In this document: positions 56,698-64,000 of the stretch, one piece after another | Numbering within the stretch: position 1 is the first letter of the stretch | Layout: each line of letters starts with the position of its first letter | Origin: Tridacna crocea | Lineage: Eukaryota; Mollusca; Bivalvia; Cardiida; Cardiidae | Length of the DNA stretch: 64,000 nucleotides | Direction of reading: 5' to 3' | Assembly: GCA_943736015.1 (NCBI GenBank) | Contig: OX031063.1 | Location: 19,079,501-19,143,500 of the forward strand | Translations under genes and position numbers: made by a program | Notes under the pieces: model-generated | Told to the model about the DNA's origin: nothing | Seen by the model: only the letters and a program-made list of their open reading frames with translations | The model's database searches: none

Positions 56698-56938
56698 GTG
56701 CTTTACACAAAGATCACTAGATCATTAATGAAACAGGCAATCAGAATTTATCACAGCTTTCGTCCTGCACCTTGCACTATCTCCCGTAACAAAAACTAAC
56801 AGTTTTCGGGGGTGGGGGGAGGGTGTCACTCATTGAGCAACCCATAGTGACGATAGATTTCAAATTCGAAGTCAATCAATCAACGTTCTACTCCTATACA
56901 ACTACCTCCCACCAGCAATATACATGTGTCTTAGATCA

Positions 56939-58146
56939 GGGTCCGTATTCACCAACCATTCTTAAGAATATTCTTTATCTTGTTCTTTAAAGGTGGCCTT
57001 CAGAATTTGCGACGAAAATTTTACAAAAATATCATCCTCATACTCCCAAAGCCTAATAGTCATTCATAAACCCCTGGTAGTCGAAAACCATCCGTCAACA
57101 AGAGAAATTAAAGATTTACTACAGCCCAGGTCAACATCGACAGGAAACACAGCCATTCTATTTTTACATGAGCAACTCGCTCATGGTGTCACACCGGTAA
57201 CTTTTTCCCTCATTGAAAATAGAGTAAAAACCACTGTCTTTGACTAGCTGCTGCTGAATCCCTGACAAAGCGGGAGCTTTGCAGTTTTTTTCCTTCAAAT
57301 ATATGTTCCATGCCCTCCACAAAAAGCAGCAGAAAATGGCATCATGAGGGATGAACCTTTTTGCTATTCCACTTCAAACACATGGACCCTCAAAAAATTG
57401 CTGTCGGTCTAGGCCCTAACTGGTGACAGACCATGTCTCTTTGCCTGGTCACATATCAAAACATAGTTCTGAAAGAAATACATAAAATGCATTCATTCTC
57501 TTAGGAATTAATCAAATTAACTTCAGAAACACATTTTAGACCTGTCCTCTTATACTTCATGATAAAACAGTGTGGCAGAGGGCTTGGTATCAAATTTTCA
57601 AGTGGGACTACTTTTGACTACTACGACCCGGAAGCATTTCGTTCTGGTGTTACACCTCATATACATACCGGAAATAAAGCTGATGAAGCTTCAAACATAA
57701 CGTCTGAGGAAGATATGAAAAACAATTACATGTTTGTTATGTAATGGAATTTAAGCCTCATTATATATAGCCACATGCTAGTCACTTAACAGTTCCCACA
57801 ATGCTTATTTTTATTTTTGGCGCGAAATCTAAAATAGCTTAAGAGTCTTTGTAGCCTTTTAAGGGAATACCATCATTTTTTTTTTTAAATTTTATGATTC
57901 TTAATTATTGATGATTTGTATTGCTTTTTCATATAAATTTCAGTGATATATATTCTTTTTGATTTTGTGTGATGTGAAAATTCTAAATACTCACCATTAA
58001 GATTTTCTAACTGTGAAAATAACAGAAATTCTGATTGGCTAAACCAAATGGTTTGGCCGATCAGAAGTTCTGTTACTTTCACATTGACAAAATTCTGAAG
58101 AATAAGACAAAGAATATTCTTATGAATGGTTGGTGAATACGGACCC
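56939..58146. repeat. Family D MITE split by a ~1-kb insertion
   Basis: Left end 56939-56988 (GGGTCCGTATTCACCAACCA) and right part about 58000-58146 with the core CTGATTGGCTAAACC / GGTTTGGCCGATCAG and end GGTGAATACGGACCCT. The intervening block is foreign. Confidence 0.75.
56987..57998. mobile_element. ~1.0-kb block inserted at TTAA in family D
   Basis: Its borders read TTAAAGGTGGCC and CTCACCATTAAG, i.e. TTAA plus a short (A/T)GGTG inverted repeat. Inside are two open frames: 56993-57247 (84 codons) and 57559-57744 (61 codons, with GTTFDYYDPEAF); neither matches a known family. The second shares a block with 33199-33390. Confidence 0.45.
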
Positions 58147-58721
58147 TGGTGATAGGCAATATTGATAGAAATATTGTGACATACATGTAGTAAACATTTG
58201 ATCGATTAGTTGGAACATTTTCAAACGTTACCTGTCGTAATACAGGGTGATCCAAAATACATGATCCAATTTTGAGCTATCAAAAAGAACTGTAGAAACT
58301 ACAGATCCGAAAGGTTTAACAATTATTGGGATAATTAAACCTGGGAGTTAGAACTTAACCAGTGAAAAGTACAGCAAATGTTCGACATGACGTCCTTCAA
58401 ATCCTAAAACGGCATACAGTCTCTTTTTTGAGTTTTCAATCACATTCATGTACTTTATTCTTTTTTTTTTTTTTTTTTTTCATTTCTCTATGAATGTCTG
58501 ATTCAAGCTGTTCAAGTGTTTCACCCTTTGGCTTGTCCTTCAAAAAAACATATAAAGAATCAACTGGATCCCTGGGATACGGCGCTAAACAAGAAATCCA
58601 ATGGATTCGGATCCAGGGAATACGACGGCCACATTCTTTCCATTCTACGGTTGAAATGAAATTATAAACGAATGTCTCATAGCCAGTCAAACCACTGAAC
58701 ATTTCGCTGTCACTATCTCGT

Positions 58722-58795
58722 TAACCAGTAGCGCTACTCAAGGACCTTTTGCGGACAGCATAGATCAAGATCAGTCAGACGTTGTATGTCGGTGG
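58722..58795. repeat. Family E piece inside the mariner remnant
   Basis: GTAGCGCTACTCAAGGACCT, then GACAGCATAGATCAAGATCA: the left half only. Confidence 0.45.
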
Positions 58796-58975
58796 TCTTC
58801 AACTGATCCAGTCCATTGAGAACTCTTTACAAGGTGGCGCACTTTTTGAAGTTTATTTTGTCTCGTATCTTCTGGAAATCTTTTCTGCATTGTAACTATG
58901 TAAAACGTTACTGGAGAAATGTTGCTGTAGCTTTTTGCTTTGACTTTACCATATCAAAAAAATAAATAACTTGAC

Positions 58976-59065
58976 ATATCGTCAGTTTACATAAAAAATC
59001 TCGTAACTACAGCTTGTTTTAAGCTTTAGTTACGAGGTTTTTTTTTTAAGTAAACTGGCGATATA
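58976..59065. repeat. Family H foldback, better copy
   Basis: ATATCGTCAGTTTAC to GTAAACTGGCGATATA, with inner CTCGTAACTACAGCTTG / AAGCTTTAGTTACGAG. It is inserted in the mariner remnant. Confidence 0.8.
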
Positions 59066-59242
59066 ATTATGATGTTAAAATATCAACACAACGTTAAATT
59101 CTTCCTGCAGTTTACAGCTTATTAAAGACTTTGAAATCTGACAATTAAGATAGTATACTTTTTTTCAGCACATAATTATGCAAACATTTCGTTGTTACCA
59201 TAACAGATGCAAATAGTATCATATTTTCTGGGTCACCCTGTA

Positions 59243-60023
59243 CATTAAAAAGCAACAGAAAATTAGCGATCAGCCATGTCGTGAAAATATTTTTTCACGA
59301 TTTATTAATAAAATATAAGCTGAAAATAAATTGCCTGTATTGTTACTATGTACAATCGAGTTTTCAAAGAATTCAATGAATCGAGGCATTTTCGAGCGAG
59401 TGGGTTTTACAGTTTTCATAAAATATTCAGCTGTTACGGAAAGTATTTCCACTTGTCTGGGAGGGAGATCTGACATTCCTGTGAGCCCTATAATTGGACT
59501 GAGCCCGTTCATCACAGAATGGGTCAGGGCGTAACAAAAAAAAAATGGCCTTTAGTTGCTGAAAAATGAAAATTATGGAAAATGTTATTTTTAGCCAATA
59601 GTTTATACCAAGATTTTGAATGGGCAAGTTTTCTTCACCAGATAATACTTTATCACATAACCTCCCTTGTTTTTAGTGTAATATAGGCCTACCCATTAGG
59701 AATTTTCTTATCTTATACACGTTTGATATTACATTTGTGTGACGTCATTTTTGACCTCATTTTTGTACTTATTACATAGAATTGAAGGGGTCTTATTGAT
59801 AATATTACCGCGTGTGCATTTATGAATGTTTTTCCATCACTTAATCTAAATACCTTTATGTGATAAAAAGGATCTAACATTCATGGACGTTTGAGATACA
59901 ATTTTATTAAACTCGTTTAGGAAAATGTTATTAAGCTCGCCAAAGACTCGTTTAATAAAATTTCATCTCAAAAGCCCAGTCATGTCAGATCCTATATATA
60001 TCGTGCAGTGTAATTCCAAGACT
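59243..60023. other. Unannotated stretch
   Basis: The minus frame 59270-59515 (81 codons) is clean but has no recognisable domain. Confidence 0.25.
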
Positions 60024-60024
60024 A

Positions 60025-60222
60025 GGGCCCGTATTCACCAACCATTCTCAAGAACGTTCTTTGTCTTATTCTCCAGATTTTTCTACATTTGTAAGTAACA
60101 CAACTTCTGATTGGCTGAACCATTCCGTTTAGCCAATCAGAAGTTGTGTTACTTACAAATTTAGAAAACCTTGGAGAATAAGACTAAGAATATTCTCAAG
60201 AATGGTTGGTGAATACGGGCCC
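60025..60222. repeat. Family D foldback MITE, intact
   Basis: GGGCCCGTATTCACCAACCA to TGGTTGGTGAATACGGGCCC: ends perfectly complementary for 20 bp. The arm and core match the 17680 copy closely. Apparently the youngest copy here. It abuts an E-like stem (GACTGCACGTTCCGTGCAGTC). Confidence 0.85.
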
Positions 60223-61093
60223 AGACTGCACGTTCCGTGCAGTCTGGTCTGAGTTTTGCCTATCCACATGAGCGCCTAGCAGTACAGGGGCTTAGTTTAC
60301 GTGTAAGGTTTTAACCCTGATGTTCTTAGAGTTAGACAGGAAGGGAGGACCGCACTACTATCTAACAAAATGTAATCTGTCGCTATGAAAGATAAATCTC
60401 TGATTTCATTCATTAAATTACTTATTACTATCTCGTTAGCAATTTGCGGTCGACAAGTACAAAATAAAAGCATTTTCAGACTTCAAAGAAGATGTTGTTA
60501 GAAATAGATTTGCCTTATACACGGCATAAACATTGTGAGAAATGGCGAAAATGCTTATCAGCATTCCCCTGTTTTTTTTTTAACAAGGTGAAAACACAAA
60601 ATAAAGCCCAGCTTGTATTACTCGTAAACACCCAGTTGCGGCCAAACTTATACAATGCAAGTCTAAAAAGGACATATTTATTTATTGTATTTTATTCAGT
60701 TTATTTCCTCCTGATGGAGAATAATTAATAATAATAGATCTAGTTCATTACAGTTCGTCAATCTAAGAATTAAACATTTACTCTTTTCCGCCGACTGCAC
60801 AGGCTGGCCTGAATTGATACTTCCTGCAGATGCATTAAACTCCCTTTTCTGACGAAGCATGACTCATTTGTATGAAGCACCAGGTAAAATTTATTTACGG
60901 TAGGTTAACACATCTACCAAACTTTCTGTCATTGGTCACTTTTCTGAAGCTAAAAGGCCAAGTCTACCTCATGTCACAGTTTTTCTTTTTTGTAATCAGT
61001 TGCAAATTTCTGTTAATTAATTCGAATTTAGATACCAAGAAATAGGTCAGAACCCAAAGTATTCAGCCACGCCGAAAATATACGAAATATTTC
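60223..61093. other. Unannotated stretch
   Basis: A worn family A hairpin may lie at about 60530-60590. Nothing else recognised. Confidence 0.3.
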
Positions 61094-61261
61094 GGTCCGT
61101 ATACTGAAGAACATTTTGAGTTTTATTCTGAAGAATTTTCTAAATCTCAAAGTAACGCAACTTCTGATTGGCTAAACCGTATGGTTTAGTCAATCAGAAG
61201 CCGCGTTACTTTCTAAATCTAGAATAAGACTGTGAACAAAACTAAGAATGATTGGCGAATT
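61094..61261. repeat. Family D foldback MITE, old
   Basis: Starts GGTCCGTATACTGAAGAACA. The core CTTCTGATTGGCTAAACC / GGTTTAGTCAATCAGAAG is kept; the ends are degraded. Confidence 0.65.
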
Positions 61262-61537
61262 GTTCGACTTTATTAACTCATACAAGACCTAACAGACATT
61301 ACGGGTACGTTTTCTGACAACTCTACGAAGCCGGGGACTAATAATTATTTCATGCGTTTAGGGAATAGGTAGATCCACATAGGGACCGATCGTTTTCCGT
61401 AAGTAGCATTTAGTGAAAAAAGGGCATTAAATTACTAGATTGAAAAACAGATAGACTGATTGTAAAATACGTGGGCCTTTATTTTTTCTGTGGGACAAAA
61501 CACAATTCCCTCCTGCAAGGTTGCAGCATTGACTTTT

Positions 61538-61760
61538 AACCCTTTACCAGATAGCATGTGTTTTTATGACCATGCAATTTAAAAGGCCAGGCTTTGAAAA
61601 CGCTGTGAAAACAGAATATTTGTGGAAATACTGTGGTGAAAGGAGGTATATGATTGTACTATATGATTTTCTCCTTCCAAAATGTTCAAAATAGGATCTG
61701 CTTTGCAAAATGAAAAAAAAAAAACACTTCGAGAACGAAATGAGACGAATGTAAAATGCA
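61538..61760 (-). repeat. Strongly decayed family A-like copy
   Basis: TTAACCCTTTACCAGATAGC at the left; the hairpin and right end are hardly recognisable. Confidence 0.4.
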
Positions 61761-62149
61761 CAGGAGAGGATGAAATAGTAGCTATTCCTAAACACTCTTC
61801 CCTTCAAATCTAAGATGGAAATGAGGTTTTCCGATCCTGAGTCTGTTCATCCCTCCGTGGACACAACTTTTTCCTCTTCTCCGCAGGCATTTTTTCAAAC
61901 AATTTGCTTAAGATTTTAAGCCTTCCTGAATTTGATTGTTGACAAAAACAGGAGTTATTACCCCTTGATTTTTCCAAGAATCCCGTGACAGGGAAACCGG
62001 CGGTACCGTTCGTCGACAAGCTACCGTACTAGGCACATCTGACTTAAAAAGGAATTGATATGATTGTATTCAGAATGTTGTTGCAAGATTTTTAAAACGC
62101 TACAGTCGCAGATTTACGAGGATGCACACAGATAATTCTTAATTGTGCC
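61761..62149. other. Unannotated stretch
   Basis: A minus frame (61810-62019) holds MPAEKRKKLCPRRDEQTQDR but has no recognisable family or splice context. Confidence 0.2.
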
Positions 62150-62275
62150 CGTGCTCTGTGAAAAGGGGGCTTCGTGCATTTGAGAATGGCATAGACCCAG
62201 GTCAGCCTGCGCAGTCCGCACAGGCTAACCTGGACTGACACTTTTCGCTATTGGTCAATTTTCTGTATGTACTAA
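62150..62275. repeat. F/G-related foldback fragment
   Basis: GTCAGCCTGCGCAGTCCGCA / CAGGCTAACCTGGACTGAC hairpin, followed by CACTTTTCGC and TTTTCTGTATGTAC (also at 51541 and 38197). Confidence 0.55.
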
Positions 62276-62451
62276 GGACCGGTATACCGCATGATTTAGT
62301 CGATTGTTAAAAAATGTGGCTGCTTGTTCAATGACCAGTACTTCCTCGTAAAATTTGATACAGAAGACATCTGCATGTTGCAGAACTTTGAAAAAACAAG
62401 AGTCTGGAAAGAGAAAAATTGCTTTTAATACTAGTAATGAATATACATATT

Positions 62452-62680
62452 TTAACCCTTTCCCAAAAGACAAAATTTTGGATCAGTCCAAATTGACGGC
62501 ACTTGCAGACGACAAAATAAACGTAACTCAAAAATTGAATTTTGTTTCCAGCCTGGTAGAAAACTTTGTGGGAAAAGGAGAAAATGCTGGTTACCAGCAT
62601 TTTCTCCTTTTCCCACAATGTTTTCAAAAGGCTTCTATTTCAAGTCCTTAAAAACCAGGGATTGTTTGGTAATGGGTTCA
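62452..62680 (+). repeat. Family A MITE, forward
   Basis: TTAACCCTTTCCCAAAAGAC to GGTAATGGGTTCAA, with a near-perfect hairpin (about 62565-62625). Confidence 0.85.
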
Positions 62681-62719
62681 ATAATCAGTGATAAAAGGCT
62701 AACAGGCTAACAGAAGACT

Positions 62720-62845
62720 GTCTGCCTGCCTGCCTCTGTCGTTGCCTGCATGCCTCTGTCTATCTGTCTGTCTGTCTGTCTGTCTGTCTGCTTTTGTCTG
62801 CCTGCCTGCCTGTCTCTCCCTCTCTCTCTCTCTCTCTTTCTCATA
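62720..62845 (+). repeat. CTGC/CTGT/CT simple repeat
   Basis: Blocks of CTGCCTGC, TCTGTCTGTCTG and CTCTCTCT lie directly before a SINE head. Confidence 0.8.
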
Positions 62846-62861
62846 CTGTAATACAGCCCGC

Positions 62862-63118
62862 CCGGGTGGCTCAGTGGTTTGCGTGTCGGACTCATGACCT
62901 GGTGGTTGTGAGCTCGATACCCGGTTGAGGTGAACTTTCTTTCCGGCGTATTTTCGCCTCTCACCTCTGCTGAAGCATGTGAGAAAAGTAGTCGGTGGCT
63001 TTGGAAAGAAAGTTGTGTTTGTACCGGTGTGAGAAAGCCAGGAAACACATGTGCGTCACCGACCGCCATGATATGACCTTAGCTGTTAAAGTGGGGTTAA
63101 ACCCCATTACAACCAACC
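62862..63118 (+). repeat. tRNA-derived SINE
   Basis: GGGTGGCTCAGTGGTTTGCG (A box TGGCTCAGTGG) and, at tRNA spacing, TTGTGAGCTCGATACCC (B box). The body contains GAACTTTCTTTCC / GGAAAGAAAGTT. The tail is AAAGTGGGGTTAAACCCCAT followed by ACAACCAACC. Confidence 0.75.
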
Positions 63119-63369
63119 AATCATACTTTAATACTCATTTACAGCCTTGTTCATCTCAAAAGTCCTAATATAAAACAAACAACACAAACAACACAAAAAG
63201 AACCTGATAAGACATTTCCAAGATGGTCTCGTAACGGGACTCTAAAAGAACCAGGTAGCACGCGATAAGAAGAACACCATATGTCAATCGAATGAGAGAA
63301 TCACCAATTTTCTATCAGATGCCAGGAACCCTTGCCAACCCTTTTCCTGCAAGGTTCCACCGTCAAAAA

Positions 63370-63551
63370 AATCGGAAAATATTCGAAGACATTGTGATAA
63401 ATGGAGAAATTGCTCATCATGAGCAATTTTTCCATTTCTCACAATGTTTTCATAAATGGCCAACAAATGTTCTGTTTTTATGTCGTTCTTTGGTTCAAGT
63501 CAAAGAATTCAGAAGAGTTCGGACAATATTGCAAGCGGTAACGGGTTCAAC
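63370..63551. repeat. Subfamily C hairpin MITE, partial
   Basis: GACATTGTGATAAATGGAGA with core AATTGCTCATCATGAGCAATT and GGTAACGGGTTCAA on the right. The left end is missing. Confidence 0.55.
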
Positions 63552-64000
63552 ACACGGTAAAATGTAATTATCCCACTCTATCGGTAACAATAATCAAATC
63601 TTGATTTATTTGTAGAGACCGGTATGCTATCATACCCAGTTTCATTAAGTCTGCAGGTACAAGAAAATGGGTTGGGGAATTATCCGAATTAAGCTTCTGA
63701 AAAAAAAATGTAGGAAAAGGAGAAAGCGATGACAACCCTTTTAAAATCAAACATTATCATTTGTCCTGTATTTAATATGTTACCTTCAAACGTCATTGAT
63801 GTGGTCATATCTGAAAAATCTGAAATTTTGAAGTAAAACAAAGGCAAACATTACATAGGCAAAATAAACAAAAACTAGATTTTGAAAATATACTTTTTCT
63901 TTTCGAAAAGAAAGTTGATATTTGGTGAGTAAAATTTAGTTGTAAGATGCAGTTTACTCTAGGTTAATAAGTAAAAACTGTGGAAGAAAATATCGTCGGT
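63552..64000. other. Unannotated window end
   Basis: AT-rich, with a hairpin-less family A scrap (TGTAGGAAAAGGAGAAAGCG near 63710). No coding signal seen. Confidence 0.3.

Larger units (their letters stand above)
58241..59242 (-). pseudogene. mariner/IS630-like transposon remnant with both ends
   Basis: Terminal repeats TACAGGGTGATCCAAAA and its inverse, TTTTCTGGGTCACCCTGTA. On the minus strand 58436-58702 reads RDPVDSLYVFLKDKPKGETL, then EQLESDIHREM, recalling the SPDLTPxDFxLWGxLKDxV / LEELxxxI C-terminal part of this superfamily's transposases. A later frame has GFEGRHVEHLL, as in the usual GGHFEHL end. A homopolymer run (about 58462-58480) and frame shifts kill it, and the 5' two thirds are gone. 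Confidence 0.7.

Noticed and set aside
62862-62935. Possible functional tRNA gene
   Set aside because: Pol III boxes are present but the cloverleaf is not intact, and the sequence continues into a SINE body.
62707-63069. 120-codon minus frame
   Set aside because: It runs antisense through a SINE and simple repeats.
992-63551. Interspersed palindromes considered as a CRISPR array or Rho-independent terminators
   Set aside because: Spacing is irregular, copies have transposon ends, and the DNA is eukaryotic.

Overview
The window is eukaryotic, AT-rich, intron-bearing genomic DNA that is mostly interspersed repeats. The animal gene families, the dense small foldback transposons, the tRNA-derived SINEs, and a repeat ending in a GCTCAGGTGAACTAAAA-type tail that I know from bivalve genomes all point to a bivalve mollusc. 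The species is inference only.

Three protein-coding genes can be supported. (1) Plus strand, 1308-6826: the 3' part of a MOSPD2-like gene, spliced over seven exons. It has an MSP domain with a VAP-type FFAT-binding signature and a C-terminal membrane anchor; the CRAL-TRIO half should lie upstream of the window. (2) Minus strand, 23896-15530: a two-coding-exon type II membrane glycosyltransferase of the DXD-containing GT32 / alpha-1,4-galactosyltransferase-like fold. A 35-codon signal-anchor exon is separated from a single catalytic exon by a ~7.3 kb intron. (3) Minus strand, 34962-33820: a complete, intronless 380-aa ZIP (SLC39) zinc transporter of the ZIP1-3 type. A fourth, very tentative locus (30843-31130) joins a signal-peptide-like stretch and a Glu-rich acidic stretch in one frame, interrupted by a single TAA. 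The genes have no evident functional link.

The rest is dominated by one ~230-bp transposon-like family, called family A here, with about 60 full or partial copies. Its ends are TTAA-CCC(T/A)TTACC and GGTAA(A/T)GGG-TTAA, and its centre is a nearly perfect ~60-nt hairpin. One copy sits inside another foldback element exactly at a TTAA that the sibling copies carry unoccupied, which supports TTAA target duplication of the piggyBac kind. Two hairpin subfamilies (B and C) share the ends but have a different core. Copies often stack end to end, sharing one TTAA.

Other mobile DNA: a decayed Tc1-like transposase (about 11.05-11.87 kb), a decayed mariner on the minus strand (about 12.3-13.2 kb), a ~1.0-kb mariner/IS630-like remnant with both terminal repeats (58241-59242), a 1.28-kb element with 6-bp target duplications and palindromic subterminal repeats (55416-56697) holding a second nested inverted-repeat pair, tRNA-derived SINEs (about 46.0, 49.8, 52.9 and 62.9 kb), and several foldback MITE families (D to H). 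The glycosyltransferase intron holds a ~5.3-kb inverted structure (17215-22487). At 42.17-43.64 kb there is a long 12-bp-based higher-order minisatellite that stays open in several frames.

Layout: 1-7 kb MOSPD2-like; 7-15 kb repeats and dead transposons; 15.5-23.9 kb glycosyltransferase with its repeat-filled intron; 24-33.6 kb repeats with the tentative acidic-peptide locus; 33.8-35 kb ZIP gene; 35-64 kb repeats, minisatellite, SINEs and DNA transposons with no confident gene.
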